A stretch of DNA of 64,000 bases from Promicromonospora sp. Populi (GCF_041081105.1 NZ_CP163528.1:2852001-2916000); one strand, 5' to 3'. Counted from the first letter of the stretch, positions 53,643 to 63,374 are shown. Notes: generated from the letters alone by a model not told the origin. Made by a program: numbers and translations.

Positions 53643-54758
53643 ATGTTCACCCCTTCCGGATCCCCGCGACACGCAGGTGCGGCGGCACGGGGGCGCGACG
53701 CCGTCGTCGACCGGCACGCCCCCGTGCGCCTCGCCTGGCCCGACGCCGCCCGCGGTCTCGCCATCTCACTCGTCGTGCTCTACCACGCGACCAACTGGAC
53801 GGCGTCGACCGGCTACGACGTGAGCGTGCTGCGGGAGGTCAACGAGACGCTGCGCAGCCTGCGGATGCCCCTGTTCTTCGCCGTGTCCGGCATGTTCGCC
53901 GCGAAGTGGGTCACGGTGCCGTGGTCCCGCCTGGCCCGCGGCAAGCTGCTCTTCTTCGCCTGGGTGTTCGTCCTGTGGGAGCCGATCTCCCTCGTGGTCC
54001 GCCTGCTCACGGGCTACTACCAGGTGGCCGACGCCGACTGGGGCACCGTGGCCCACCACCTCGCCTGGTCGCTGCTGGTCCCCCGCTCCGAGCTGTGGTT
54101 CATCTGGACGCTGGCGGCGTTCTTCGTGATCGCGCGGGCGCTACGACGGGTACCTGCGCCGATCCAGCTGGTGCTCGCCGCGGCCGTGAGCGCGTGGGCG
54201 CTGGCCGGCTGGGAACCGGAGAGCATCGCTTGGCGGGGCACCGCGCAGTTCGTGGTGTTCTTCCTCGGCGGGCTGCACCTGCGCCCGCTGCTCGAACGGT
54301 TCGCCGAGCGGGTCGCCCACGGGATCGGCTGGCTGTGGGCGGTGGGCGCCGTCGCTGTCTGGCTCGGGATCCAGGTCGGGGTGCGGCAGCTCGGCTTCTC
54401 CGACGTCCCCGGGCTCTATCTGCTGGCCAACATCGCTGGTGTGCCGGCCGGGGTGGCGGTGAGCGTGCTCGCGTCCCGGGTGCCCGGCGCCCGGTATCTG
54501 CCCAGGTCACTCGGGCTGGAGTGGATCGGCTCGCGGACCCTGCCCGTGTTCGTCACCCACACCTCCGTGGTGCTCGGGCTGCTCTTCCTGCTGTACAGCA
54601 ACGCGATCTGGATCCCGGCGCCGCAGTCGCAGTGGCTGCCGGTGGCGCTCTGGGCGGCGGCGATCGCCGTCGGGCTGGGGCTGGGTGCCCTGGCCCCGCG
54701 GATCGGGGCACGCTGGCTGTTCGCGCCGCCGAGATGGCTGTCGGGCGCCAAACCTTAA
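53643..54758 (+). CDS. Membrane acyltransferase family 3 (OafA-like)
   Basis: 371 residues with about ten predicted membrane helices. The family signature is near the N-terminus: WPDAARGLAISLVVLYHATN, in which His in LYHA is the probable catalytic residue; FFAVSGMFAAKW follows in the second helix and WFIWTLAAFFVIAR and FVTHTSVVLGLLFLL further on. It would acylate a carbohydrate or lipid at the membrane. ATG 53643 has no clear ribosome site. It is divergent from mfd. Confidence 0.9.
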   Translation: MFTPSGSPRHAGAAARGRDAVVDRHAPVRLAWPDAARGLAISLVVLYHATNWTASTGYDVSVLREVNETLRSLRMPLFFAVSGMFAAKWVTVPWSRLARGKLLFFAWVFVLWEPISLVVRLLTGYYQVADADWGTVAHHLAWSLLVPRSELWFIWTLAAFFVIARALRRVPAPIQLVLAAAVSAWALAGWEPESIAWRGTAQFVVFFLGGLHLRPLLERFAERVAHGIGWLWAVGAVAVWLGIQVGVRQLGFSDVPGLYLLANIAGVPAGVAVSVLASRVPGARYLPRSLGLEWIGSRTLPVFVTHTSVVLGLLFLLYSNAIWIPAPQSQWLPVALWAAAIAVGLGLGALAPRIGARWLFAPPRWLSGAKP

Positions 54759-54877
54759 CGTGACCGACATCTACCCTTTGCGTGACCTGGACTGTTACTG
54801 TGTCGCAGTCAGCAACGGCAACGACGCCGTAGCGACCGGCGGAGCCGCGGCCTCGCCCTGGCCCAGCGGGAGGTCAT

Positions 54878-56554
54878 GTGCAACGCCTGCGACGCATCCG
54901 ACGAACGACCGTTCTTGTTACCGCGGTGGCGGTCACCTGCCTCACCGCGACGACGCTGGTGACCCCGGCGTCCGCCATTGACACCGCCGGGCAACAGCCC
55001 GCCGCCCTGGCCGAGCCCGTGCTCCCCAGCCCGGAGTCCGAGGTCAACGCCACCGGCACGCCCTTCACCGGCACCCGGCCCGACGGGACGGTGTACGGGC
55101 TCATCGACGCGCACAGCCACATGTTCATGCAGGACGGCATGGGCGGCGCCGCCGTCTGCGGCAAGGTCTTCTCGGCGGACGGCGTCGCGGCCGCGCTGCA
55201 GGACTGCCCGTCGCACGAGCCGGACGGCGCCGGCGCCCTGCTGGAGAACCTGACCCGGAACGGCTCGCCGTTCGGCACGCACGACACCACGGGCTGGCCC
55301 ACCTTCACGGACTGGCCCGCCTACGACTCGCTCACCCACCAGCAGATGTACTACCGCTGGGTGGAGCGGGCCTGGCGCGGCGGACAGCGGGTGCTCGTCA
55401 ACGATCTGGTCACCAACGGCCTGCTGTGCTCCATCAACCCGGGCACCTACCAGAGCTGCGACGAGATGACGGCGATCCGGCTCCAGGCGCAGGACACCTA
55501 CGACCTGCAGGCCTACGTCGACGCGCAGTACGGCGGGCCGGGCCGCGGCTGGTTCCGGATCGTCACCACCAGCGAGCAGGCGCGGCAGGTGATCGAGGAG
55601 GGCAAGCTCGCCGTCGTGCTCGGCGTCGAGACGTCGGAGCCGTTCGGCTGCAAGCAGACCCTGCGGATCCCGCACTGCTCGCGCGCCGACATCGACGCGG
55701 GCCTCGACGAGCTCTACGACCTGGGCGTGCGCTCGATGTACCTGTGCCACAAGTTCGACAACGCGCTGTGCGGCGTGCGGTTCGACGCCGGGAGCATGGG
55801 CACCATCATCAACGCCGGCCAGTTCCTCTCCACCGGCACCTGGTGGGACGCACGCTCCTGCCCCGCGGACCAGCCGCACGACAACAACCCGGGCAACGGC
55901 GAGCTCCCGCCCGCGCTGGAGGACGACCTGCCGCCCGTGCTCCCCCTCTACCCGCCCGGGACCCTCTGCAACACGAAGGGGCTGAGCAGTCTCGGCGCCT
56001 ACGCCGTCCGCGGTCTGGTCGAGCGCGGCATGATGGTCGAGATCGACCACATGAGCGCGAAGGCCGCCGACCAGACCCTCGACATCCTCGAGGCGGAGGA
56101 CTACCCCGGCGTCCTGTCGACGCACTCCTGGATGGACGAGAGGTACCTCGACCGGCTCTACGCGCTCGGTGGGTTCGCGACCATCTACGGGCACGCCGCC
56201 GAGGAGTTCGTCGCGGAGTACAACCGCACCGCGCCGGTACGCGACCAGTACGGCGCCGGGATCGGGTTCGGCTTCGACATGAACGGGTTCGGCGGCACGC
56301 CGCCGCCCCGGGACGACGCCGCGGGAACCGGAGTCACCTACCCGTTCCGGTCGTTCGACGGCGGGACGCTGCTCGACCGGCAGACGACCGGCGAACGCAC
56401 CTGGGACATCAACGTGGACGGTGTTCCGCACTACGGGCTGGTGCCCGACTTCGTCGAGGACCTGCGCCTCGTGGGCGGCCAGGACCTCATCGACGACCTG
56501 GCCCGCGGCCCGGAGAGCTACCTGACGACGTGGGCGGGGGCGGAGGCGCACTGA
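54878..56554 (+). CDS. Secreted membrane-dipeptidase-like (M19-related) hydrolase
   Basis: 558 residues from GTG 54878, with GGGAGG 5 bases before it. The signal peptide (RRTTVLVTAVAVTCLTATTL) ends near ASA. The body is a TIM-barrel metal hydrolase: LIDAHSHMFM supplies an HxH pair near residue 85, LAVVLGVETSEPFGC contains the bridging glutamate, MMVEIDHMSAKAAD and VLSTHSWMDERY give later metal histidines, as in renal dipeptidase. It is longer than bacterial M19 dipeptidases by about 150 residues and the first ligand pair is HSH rather than H-x-D. Peptidase or amidohydrolase activity on extracellular compounds is likely. Confidence 0.72.
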   Translation: MQRLRRIRRTTVLVTAVAVTCLTATTLVTPASAIDTAGQQPAALAEPVLPSPESEVNATGTPFTGTRPDGTVYGLIDAHSHMFMQDGMGGAAVCGKVFSADGVAAALQDCPSHEPDGAGALLENLTRNGSPFGTHDTTGWPTFTDWPAYDSLTHQQMYYRWVERAWRGGQRVLVNDLVTNGLLCSINPGTYQSCDEMTAIRLQAQDTYDLQAYVDAQYGGPGRGWFRIVTTSEQARQVIEEGKLAVVLGVETSEPFGCKQTLRIPHCSRADIDAGLDELYDLGVRSMYLCHKFDNALCGVRFDAGSMGTIINAGQFLSTGTWWDARSCPADQPHDNNPGNGELPPALEDDLPPVLPLYPPGTLCNTKGLSSLGAYAVRGLVERGMMVEIDHMSAKAADQTLDILEAEDYPGVLSTHSWMDERYLDRLYALGGFATIYGHAAEEFVAEYNRTAPVRDQYGAGIGFGFDMNGFGGTPPPRDDAAGTGVTYPFRSFDGGTLLDRQTTGERTWDINVDGVPHYGLVPDFVEDLRLVGGQDLIDDLARGPESYLTTWAGAEAH

Positions 56555-56580
56555 GCCGCGTCCGCCGGGTGAGCAGCTCC

Positions 56581-56626
56581 GGTGGCCGGGCCTGTCGAGA
56601 GCTGGGTCTCGACAGGCCGGGCCACC
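56581..56626. terminator. Bidirectional hairpin terminator
   Basis: Arms 56581-56600 and 56607-56626 pair over 20 bases with one mismatch around loop GCTGGG, between the convergent secreted-hydrolase and pth genes. Confidence 0.8.
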
Positions 56627-56633
56627 GCGAGCA

Positions 56634-57239
56634 TCAGGCCTTGGCTACGTGGTACTTGCCCTGGGCGGCCAGCAGGCCCTCCGTCACCAGCAGCTCGACG
56701 GCGTCGGCGGCGTCGTCGACCAGGATCGGCAGGTCCTTCTTCTCGGTCCCGGCGAAGTCGCGCAGCACGTAGTCCGCCGTGTCCATCCGGCCGGGTGGGC
56801 GGCCGACGCCGACGCGCACCCGGTGGTAGTCCTTGGTCCCGAGCGCCTTGGTGGTGTCGCGCAGCCCGTTGTGGCCGCCCTCGCCCCCGCCGATCTTGAG
56901 CTTGATCGTGTCGAAGGGGATGTCCACCTCGTCGTGCACCATGACCACCTGGTCGGGCTCGACGTCGTAGTACTTCGCGAGCGCGCTGACCGGGCCACCG
57001 GAGGTGTTCATGTAGGTGGTCGGCTTGGCGAGGATCACGCGCGGGCCCGGCGCCCCGCCGGGCAGCACGCCGAGGCGCGCCTCGGCGACGACGGCCTGCG
57101 CGCGCGGGTGCTTGGAGAACCGCGCGCCGGTGCGCTCGGCGAGCAGGTCCAGCACCATCTGGCCCACGTTGTGCCGGTTGCCGGCGTACTTGGGACCGGG
57201 GTTGCCGAGCCCGACGACGAGCCAGGGCCGGTCGCTCAT
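56634..57239 (-). CDS. pth: Peptidyl-tRNA hydrolase
   Basis: 201 residues. The Pth signature is intact: [20 protein letters not shown] with the catalytic histidine in NRHN (position 22), [34 protein letters not shown] (with catalytic Asp in HDE), [13 protein letters not shown] and [11 protein letters not shown]. It releases peptidyl-tRNAs that have fallen off the ribosome. AAAGGAA precedes ATG 57239. It lies downstream of rplY in the conserved rplY-pth pair. Confidence 0.98.
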   Translation of the reverse strand: MSDRPWLVVGLGNPGPKYAGNRHNVGQMVLDLLAERTGARFSKHPRAQAVVAEARLGVLPGGAPGPRVILAKPTTYMNTSGGPVSALAKYYDVEPDQVVMVHDEVDIPFDTIKLKIGGGEGGHNGLRDTTKALGTKDYHRVRVGVGRPPGRMDTADYVLRDFAGTEKKDLPILVDDAADAVELLVTEGLLAAQGKYHVAKA

Positions 57240-57420
57240 GTCACGTTCCTTTCAGGACGACGGAGACCTTGCGCGGCAGCAGAGACCTGCACGCGGAAAG
57301 CGGCCGGGCCGAGGCAGAACCCGGCGCCACGCACGATCTTCTCGTGCGGGCGTCCGCAGGTTCCACCTCGGCCCGGTGTGCTCCGGCTCACGCCAGGACG
57401 CCCTTGGGGCGCCGGGAGGC

Positions 57421-58026
57421 TCAGCCCTCCGAGGAAGCCTCGGCCGGCGACTCGGCGGACGCCGCCGACTCGTCGTCGTCGCTCGCCTCGCCGCGCGGCT
57501 CGGTGACGAGCACAACGACGGCCTGCGGGTCGGTGAGCAGCGTCGAGCCCTCCGGGAGGGTGACGTCGCCGGCGTGGATCTGCGCGCCGGTCTCGAGGCC
57601 CTCGATGGAGACCTCGACGGACTCGGGCAGGTGCGTGGCCTCGGCCTCGACCGACAGAGTCTGCTCCTCGACGAGGTGGATGGTGCCGGGGGCCGACTCG
57701 CCCACGATGTTCACGGTGATGTCGACGGTGATCTTCTCGCCGGCGCGCACGACCTGCAGGTCGATGTGCTCGATGACGTTGCGGACCGGGTCGCGCTGGA
57801 CGTCCTTGGCGACGGCCAGCTGGCCCTTGCCGTCCAGGTCGATGTTCAGCAGCACGTTGGTCTGGCGCAGCGCCAGCATGGTCGCGTGGCCCGGCAGCGT
57901 GACATGCACCGGTTCGCCGCCGTGCCCGTAAAGGACGGCGGGGATCTTGCTCTCGCGGCGGATGCGGCGGGCGGCACCCTTGCCGAACTCGGTACGGGAC
58001 TCAGCGGCGAGCTTGATCTCGGCCAT
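57421..58026 (-). CDS. rplY: 50S ribosomal protein L25/general stress protein Ctc
   Basis: 201 residues from ATG 58026 with AGGAG 8 bases upstream. The N-terminal L25 5S-rRNA-binding domain (LAAESRTEFGKGAARRIRR, IPAVLYGHGGEPVHVTL) is followed by the TL5/Ctc C-terminal domain (LQVVRAGEKITVDITVNIVG) and an acidic, Ala/Ser/Glu tail. The two-domain length matches actinobacterial L25. The 5S rRNA-binding basic residues are kept. Its usual neighbours pth and prs-glmU are present, though a mannosyltransferase fusion separates the latter. Confidence 0.97.
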   Translation of the reverse strand: MAEIKLAAESRTEFGKGAARRIRRESKIPAVLYGHGGEPVHVTLPGHATMLALRQTNVLLNIDLDGKGQLAVAKDVQRDPVRNVIEHIDLQVVRAGEKITVDITVNIVGESAPGTIHLVEEQTLSVEAEATHLPESVEVSIEGLETGAQIHAGDVTLPEGSTLLTDPQAVVVLVTEPRGEASDDDESAASAESPAEASSEG

Positions 58027-58229
58027 GGCAATTCACTCCTGGAAGGTCTGTGTGCAACTCGATGGGCGGCTGCGTCGGCGCGGGACACGTGACGGACGCG
58101 GAGCGGCCACGTGGAGGAGCTCCATCCAGGGCCACCGACGGCCGCCCAGTCGATCACGGACGCCGGCCGAGTGCTTGCGGGATCATCTCCCGCCGCGGCC
58201 GTCAGGCGTCCCTCGCCGAGGCAACCTGG

Positions 58230-59435
58230 CTACTGTACCCGCTCGTCGGCCCGGTCCGCACCGACTGGCGGTGTGACGCCGATCGCCGGCTGCGTGCGAC
58301 GCGGCTTGTAGACCACTTGGACATGGAAGACGAACCGCAGGAGGAACGCGACGACGAGCGTGACGGCCTGCACCAGCACCGGCCACATGCCCGTGTACTC
58401 GACCAGCCACCACAGCACGGGCAGGCGGATCGCCGCCTCGGTGCCGTTGAACGCGAACGAGTGCGCGAACCGCGACCAGGCACCGCGCCCCTCGTTCCGC
58501 AGGTCGCGGAACACGAACCGCTCCTGCAGCAGGAAGTTGATCAGGATCGTCACGGCGGCAGAGATCACCGCACCCACCACGTAGTGCACGCTCAGCACGG
58601 TGAGCAGCCACAGGATGACGATGTTGAGCACCGCACCGAAGCCGCCGATGATCGCGAACCGCGACATCCGCCCGAACCGCAGCGCCGCGAGCTGCTCCAG
58701 GTAGCGCAGCCCGGTCTTGAAGGTCGCCTTGGAGTGCCCGGCGTACCGCTCGCCGAACACGAACGGCTCCTCGCCCACGACCAGGGTGTTGCGGGCCAGG
58801 AGCTCGAGCAGGATCTTGAAGCCCCGCGGGTGCAGCGCGTCGAGGTCCAGCCGGTCGACCCGGGTGGCGAAGAACCCGGTGAGCGGGTCCGTCACGTTGC
58901 GCAGCCGCACCGGGAACATCGACCGCGCCAGCAGCGCCGAGGCGATCGAGACGCCGTGCCGCCACCAGCCGTCCAGGCCGCCGGCGTCGCCGTCGCCGGT
59001 GTACCGGGAGGCGACGACGATGTCGAAGCCCGACTCGCGCCCACGTGTCACGAGCGCGGGCACCAGCTCCGGCGGATGCTGCAGGTCGCCGTCCATGACG
59101 ACCGCCCACTCGGTGCGCACCGTCCGCAGCCCGGCCACGACGGCGCCGCTCAGCCCGTCCTTCCGCTCCTCGCGGTGCATCAGCCGCACCGGGACGGGCG
59201 CGGTGGCCGCGACCTCGCGGATCCGGTCCGGGGTGTCGTCGGTCGAGTCGTCGACAAAGAGGATCTCGGCCAGGTCGGGGGCACCTACGGGTGCCGGGCC
59301 GCCCTCGGGACCGTGCTCGACGCCGGAGGCGCGACCGCCGTCGGGCAGCACTCCGAACGCGGCGCACAGCCGCTCGGTGAGCGCCCGTACGTTAGGTCCC
59401 TCGTTGAACGTCGGGACCACGACGGTGACGGCCAC
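58230..59435 (-). CDS. Glycosyltransferase family 2-GtrA fusion (polyprenol-mannose synthase-like)
   Basis: 401 residues from GTG 59435 (GGGAGG upstream). Residues 1-245 are a GT-A domain: VVVPTFNEGPNVRALTERL, LFVDDSTDDTPDRI (the DxD-type Asp pair), VVMDGDLQHPPELVP, and the polyprenol-phosphate mannose synthase pattern GFKILLELLA. Residues 255-385 are a GtrA membrane domain with four helices starting FAIIGGFGAVLNIVILWLL. It probably makes polyprenyl-phosphate mannose or glucose and flips it. A gene of this type is not part of the mycobacterial block and is inserted between rplY and prs here. Confidence 0.93.
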   Translation of the reverse strand: MAVTVVVPTFNEGPNVRALTERLCAAFGVLPDGGRASGVEHGPEGGPAPVGAPDLAEILFVDDSTDDTPDRIREVAATAPVPVRLMHREERKDGLSGAVVAGLRTVRTEWAVVMDGDLQHPPELVPALVTRGRESGFDIVVASRYTGDGDAGGLDGWWRHGVSIASALLARSMFPVRLRNVTDPLTGFFATRVDRLDLDALHPRGFKILLELLARNTLVVGEEPFVFGERYAGHSKATFKTGLRYLEQLAALRFGRMSRFAIIGGFGAVLNIVILWLLTVLSVHYVVGAVISAAVTILINFLLQERFVFRDLRNEGRGAWSRFAHSFAFNGTEAAIRLPVLWWLVEYTGMWPVLVQAVTLVVAFLLRFVFHVQVVYKPRRTQPAIGVTPPVGADRADERVQ

Positions 59436-59544
59436 TGACCCTCCCAGATCGATGTCAAGACACGGTCCTCCGTTGACCGCGTCCGAGTCAAGTTTCGCCC
59501 GGGATAAACGACGGGCTCGAACTCAGCGAGGAGAGTCTCTCAGA

Positions 59545-60528
59545 TCACGAGTTGCCCTCGAAGAGCGAGGTCACCGACCCGTCGGAGTGGACCTCGTTGA
59601 TCGCAGACGCGATCAGCGGTGCGATAGAGAGCACCTTGAGGGTGTCGAACCGACGGTCTTCGTCGATCGGCAGGGTGTCGGTGACGACGACCTCGCGCGC
59701 CCCGCAGTCCATGAGCCGCTGCTTGGCCGGACCGGAGAGCACTCCGTGCGTCGCCGCGACGGTGACCGACTTGGCGCCCGCGGCCATGATCACCTTGACC
59801 GCCTCGGCGATGGTGCCGCCGGTGTCGATGAGGTCGTCCACCAGCACGCAGTCCCGGCCCTCGACGTCGCCCACCACGCGGTTGGCGACGGACTGGTTGG
59901 GTCGCGTGACGTCGCGCGTCTTGTGCACGAACGCCAGCGGGCCGCCGCCCAGCTTGGAGGCCCAGATCTCGGCGACCCGGATGCGGCCGGCGTCGGGCGA
60001 GACGACGGTGACGTTGTCGACGTCGACGCGGGTACGCACATAGTCGATGAGGATCGGCAACGCCCACAGGTGGTCCACCGGCCCATCGAAGAAGCCCTGG
60101 ATCTGCGCGGTGTGCAGGTCGACGCTCATCAGGCGGTCCGCGCCCGCCGTCTTGAACAGGTCGGCCACCAGGCGGGCCGAGATCGGCTCGCGGCCGCGGC
60201 CCTTCTTGTCCTGCCGCGCGTAGCCGAAGAACGGCGCGACGACGGTGACGGAGTGCGCCGAGGCGCGCTTGGCGGCGTCGACCATGAGCAGCTGCTCCAT
60301 GATCCACTGGTTGACCGGCATGGTGTGCGACTGCAGCAGGAACAGGTCCATGCCGCGCACCGACTCGCTGAAGCGCACGTAGGTCTCGCTGTTCGCGAAG
60401 TCGTACGCGGTCACACCGAGCAGGTCGATGCCCAGCTCCTTCGCGACGTTCGTCGCCAGCTCGGGGTGTGCGCGTCCCGATGCGAGGACGAGCGGATGGC
60501 GGTTCGGGCCGGGAACGATGCTGGTCAT
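59545..60528 (-). CDS. prs: Ribose-phosphate diphosphokinase
   Basis: 327 residues. PRPP synthetase landmarks are complete: LASGRAHPELATNVAKEL, the RFSESVRGMDLFLLQS flexible region, APFFGYARQDKKGRGREPIS (ATP-binding KR motif), SVDLHTAQIQGFFDGPVDHL, and VLVDDLIDTGGTIAEAVK, the PRPP-binding motif. It makes PRPP from ribose 5-phosphate and ATP for nucleotides, His and Trp. It shares one base with the glmU stop (TGATG), so glmU and prs are coupled, as in other Actinobacteria. Confidence 0.98.
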   Translation of the reverse strand: MTSIVPGPNRHPLVLASGRAHPELATNVAKELGIDLLGVTAYDFANSETYVRFSESVRGMDLFLLQSHTMPVNQWIMEQLLMVDAAKRASAHSVTVVAPFFGYARQDKKGRGREPISARLVADLFKTAGADRLMSVDLHTAQIQGFFDGPVDHLWALPILIDYVRTRVDVDNVTVVSPDAGRIRVAEIWASKLGGGPLAFVHKTRDVTRPNQSVANRVVGDVEGRDCVLVDDLIDTGGTIAEAVKVIMAAGAKSVTVAATHGVLSGPAKQRLMDCGAREVVVTDTLPIDEDRRFDTLKVLSIAPLIASAINEVHSDGSVTSLFEGNS

Positions 60529-62162
60529 CAGTGGGTCTTTCCTTCCTTTTCGGCCCCGGCAACCGGGGCCTGGTCGGCCGGCTCGGCCTGGTCGGCCGCG
60601 GCCTGCGGGGACACGGAGGCACCCGCCGCATTCTGCTGGGCGAGCTGTCGCTGCGCCTGGTCGCCGAGCACTCCGCGCTGGGTCCTCGCAGCCGCGTCGG
60701 CCGCGGCCGTCCCCGGCCGACGCCGGGCGACCCAGCCGTCGATGTTGCGCTGCTGCCCGGCGGTGACGCCGAGGGCGCCCGCGGGCACGTCGCGCCGGAT
60801 CACGGACCCGGCGGCGGTGTAGGCGCCGTCGCCCACCGTGACGGGGGCGACGAACATGTTGTCCGCGCCGGTGCGCGCGTGCGAGCCGATCACCGTGCGG
60901 TGCTTGTGCACACCGTCGTAGTTCACGGTCACCGACGCCGCACCGATGTTGGTGTGCTCGCCGATCGTGGCGTCACCCACGTAGGAGAGGTGCGGCACCT
61001 TGCTGCCCTCGCCGATCTCGGCGTTCTTGGTCTCAACGAACGTTCCGATCTTGCCCTTGCGGCCCAGGTTGGTGCCGGGACGCAGGTAGGCGAACGGTCC
61101 GACGGACGCGTCCTCGCCGATGACCGCGAGCGACCCGTGGGTGCGGATCACCGTCGCGCCCACACCCACCTCGACGTCGGTCAACGTGGTGTCCGGGCCG
61201 ATCGTGGCGCCCGTGGCGACGATGGTGGCCCCCTTGAGCTGCGTGTTCGGCAGGAGCGTGACGTCGGGGGCGAGCTCGACGTCGACGTCGATCCACGTGG
61301 TGGCCGGGTCCTGGACGGTGACCCCCGCGCGCTGCCACTCCTCGACGATCCTGCGGTTCATCTCGCGGCCCAGGACGGAGAGGGCCACCCGGTCGTTGAC
61401 CCCCTCGACCAGCATCGGGTCGTCGGCGAGCAGCGCCCGCACGTGCAGGCCCTCGGCGCGGGCGAACCCGACGACGTCGGTCAGGTAGACCTCGCCCTGC
61501 GCGTTCCGGCTGTCCAGGCCGCCGAGGCCGCGGCGCAGGGTCGCGGCGTCGAACACGTAGACCGAGGAGTTGATCTCGTGGATCTCGAGCTGATCCGGGC
61601 TCGCGTCCTTGTGCTCCACGATCTGAAGGACGTCGCCCGTGTCCTTCTCGCGGACGATCCGGCCGTAGCCCGTCGCGTCGGCGACCTCGGTCGTGAGGAT
61701 CGTGACGGCGTTGCCGTCGGCGTGGTGGGCCGCGAGGAGCTGGCCGAGCGTCGCGCCGTCGAGCAGCGGGACGTCACCGGCCACCACGACGACCGAACCC
61801 TCGACGCCGTCGCCCACGACCTCGCCGTCGGCGACACCCGCGGCTGCCACCGCGGCCTGGGCCTTGGCGTCCAGCGCCACCAGGGCGCACTGCACCGCGC
61901 GGCCCGTGCCGGGGATGTCGTCCTGGTCCACGAGGATCGCGCCGGCGTCGAGCTGCCCGACGGCCTCCGCGACCAGCTCACGCTCGTGCCGGACCACTAC
62001 GGCAACCTGCGCCGGCTCGAGCTCACGAGCGGCAGCCAGCGCGTGCCCGACCATCGGCTTGCCGCCGAGCGGATGCAGGATCTTCGGTAGCGCGGACTTC
62101 ATGCGGGTGCCCTGGCCGGCGGCAAGAACGATGACTGCTGCCGGCTGAGGTGTCTCGGTCAC
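60528..62162 (-). CDS. glmU: Bifunctional GlmU (GlcNAc-1-phosphate uridyltransferase/acetyltransferase)
   Basis: 544 residues from GTG 62162. N-terminal uridyltransferase: LAAGQGTRMKSALPKILHPL with the Gly-rich loop, VVVAGDVPLLDG and LNPxQ-like TEVADATGYGRIVREKDTG; C-terminal left-handed beta-helix with hexapeptide repeats and the acetyl-CoA site VTVNYDGVHKHRTVIG, GSHARTGADNMFVAPV. The last about 60 residues (QNAAGASVSPQAAADQAEP and onward) are an Ala/Gln/Glu-rich extension beyond the E. coli protein, as in other Actinobacteria. It makes UDP-GlcNAc for peptidoglycan. It leads the glmU-prs operon, with tRNA-Gln upstream. Confidence 0.97.
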   Translation of the reverse strand: MTETPQPAAVIVLAAGQGTRMKSALPKILHPLGGKPMVGHALAAARELEPAQVAVVVRHERELVAEAVGQLDAGAILVDQDDIPGTGRAVQCALVALDAKAQAAVAAAGVADGEVVGDGVEGSVVVVAGDVPLLDGATLGQLLAAHHADGNAVTILTTEVADATGYGRIVREKDTGDVLQIVEHKDASPDQLEIHEINSSVYVFDAATLRRGLGGLDSRNAQGEVYLTDVVGFARAEGLHVRALLADDPMLVEGVNDRVALSVLGREMNRRIVEEWQRAGVTVQDPATTWIDVDVELAPDVTLLPNTQLKGATIVATGATIGPDTTLTDVEVGVGATVIRTHGSLAVIGEDASVGPFAYLRPGTNLGRKGKIGTFVETKNAEIGEGSKVPHLSYVGDATIGEHTNIGAASVTVNYDGVHKHRTVIGSHARTGADNMFVAPVTVGDGAYTAAGSVIRRDVPAGALGVTAGQQRNIDGWVARRRPGTAAADAAARTQRGVLGDQAQRQLAQQNAAGASVSPQAAADQAEPADQAPVAGAEKEGKTH

Positions 62163-62196
62163 GAGTGCTCCGATCGGTGGGTTCGTCAGATCCGGA

Positions 62197-62271
62197 TGGC
62201 TCCGCCCCCAGGATTCGAACCTGGACTAAAGGCACCAAAAACCTCTGTGCTGCCGATTACACCAAGGCGGA
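62197..62271 (-). tRNA. tRNA-Gln (anticodon UUG)
   Basis: Cloverleaf on the minus strand: acceptor TCCGCCT with GGGCGGA (one wobble), D arm with GG, anticodon arm GAGGT-TTTTGGT-GCCTT giving anticodon TTG, and T arm around TTCGAAT. Discriminator G73 and CCA are encoded (62197-62200). It lies directly upstream of glmU on the same strand. Confidence 0.9.
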
Positions 62272-62445
62272 TTGGGCGCGCGGAGGGCTCCGTCGTGACC
62301 CGAAGCGGGCGTGTGCCACCGTCGCACGTCCGTGAACAGTCTGCCAGGTTCCGGGGGATGCCCCATGCCGTACCGGCCGAGTCGTCAGCCACACTGTTCG
62401 CTCCGTCGCCCGTGGCAGCACGTCCCGAACCGCCGCTCGGGCACA

Positions 62446-63093
62446 ATGAGCACCATGGCCGCCGAAAACCGACGTACTCACCGACCTCGCATGACGGCCA
62501 GTCAGCGACGTGAGCAGCTGCTCTCGGTCAGCCGCGGACTGTTCGCCGGGAAAGGCTTCGAGGGCACGAGCGTGGAGGAGATCGCGGCACGCGCCGAGGT
62601 CTCCAAGCCCGTCGTGTACGAGCACTTCGGCGGCAAGGAGGGCATCTACGCCGTCGTCGTGGACCGCGAGGTGCAGGCACTCACCACCGCCCTGAGCGGC
62701 GCCCTCGACGCCGGCGGGCACCCGAAGGTGCTGCTGGAGCGCACAGCATTGGCCCTCCTGGACTACATCGAGTCGTCCGAGGACGGTTTCCGCATCCTCG
62801 TCCGTGACTCCCCCGTCGCGCAGGCGACCGGGACGTTCTCCAGCCTGATCGGCGACGTCGCCACCCAGGTCGAGTCGATCCTGGAGGCCCAGTTCAGGGC
62901 GGCCGGGCTCGAGACGAAGACCGCGCCGCTGTACGCGCAGATGCTGGTCGGCATGATCGCGCTCACCGGCCAGTACTGGCTGGACGCGCGCAGCCCCAAG
63001 AAGACAGAGGTGGCGGCCCACCTGGTGAACCTGGCGTGGAACGGGCTGCACAACATGGAGAAGAAGCCGGCGCTGACCAAGCTGTCGCGCTGA
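62446..63093 (+). CDS. TetR-family transcriptional regulator
   Basis: 215 residues from ATG 62446 (62455 is an alternative start); there is no Shine-Dalgarno, so it may be leaderless. The TetR helix-turn-helix is residues 20-65: SQRREQLLSVSRGLFAGKGF, EEIAARAEVSKPVVYEHFGG. The ligand domain is TetR_C-like. In mycobacteria a TetR gene lies between glmU and mfd (Rv1019), so this is probably the orthologue of a conserved block member. It is divergent from the glmU/tRNA-Gln side. Confidence 0.93.
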   Translation: MSTMAAENRRTHRPRMTASQRREQLLSVSRGLFAGKGFEGTSVEEIAARAEVSKPVVYEHFGGKEGIYAVVVDREVQALTTALSGALDAGGHPKVLLERTALALLDYIESSEDGFRILVRDSPVAQATGTFSSLIGDVATQVESILEAQFRAAGLETKTAPLYAQMLVGMIALTGQYWLDARSPKKTEVAAHLVNLAWNGLHNMEKKPALTKLSR

Positions 63094-63146
63094 GGCTGTC
63101 GCACTGACGCGCACCGGCCCCAAGACAGTTCTGCCGAAGGCGGCTC

Positions 63147-63163
63147 ATTGACGGCACGTCAAT
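63147..63163. promoter_or_regulatory. Inverted repeat after tetR
   Basis: ATTGACG-GCA-CGTCAAT (63147-63163) is a perfect 7-base inverted repeat. It may be a weak terminator for tetR or a regulator site. The rest of 63164-63280, between this and the next terminator, holds the palindrome CTGCGCCGGCGCAG (63221-63234) and no convincing gene; the stretch is visibly AT-richer than the surroundings. Confidence 0.4.
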
Positions 63164-63280
63164 AGCGGCCGTCGAAATGCCCCGGCAAGGTCGGAAACTC
63201 CCGATTTCACCCCCATTTACCTGCGCCGGCGCAGCGCAAATTGCGTCAAGGCACAGATGTATGCGTAGCCAATTAAATAA

Positions 63281-63316
63281 CGAGCACCCCTCGCGGAATC
63301 CCGCGAGGGGTGCTCG
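63281..63316 (-). terminator. Intrinsic terminator for small peptide gene
   Basis: Perfect 16-base arms 63281-63296 and 63301-63316 around a 4-base loop; on the minus strand the stem is followed by TTATTTAATT, a T-rich tail. The tail fixes the orientation: it terminates minus-strand transcription that comes from the small peptide gene. Confidence 0.85.
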
Positions 63317-63374
63317 TTCAGCTGGGGATGCTACAACTACCGCTACGGTACGCGCCGGGCGGCTACTTCCCTGG

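Noticed and set aside
49868..54763. 1631-codon plus-strand frame opposite mfd and across the acyltransferase
   Set aside because: It covers two well-supported genes in other frames and has no domain pattern or start signal.
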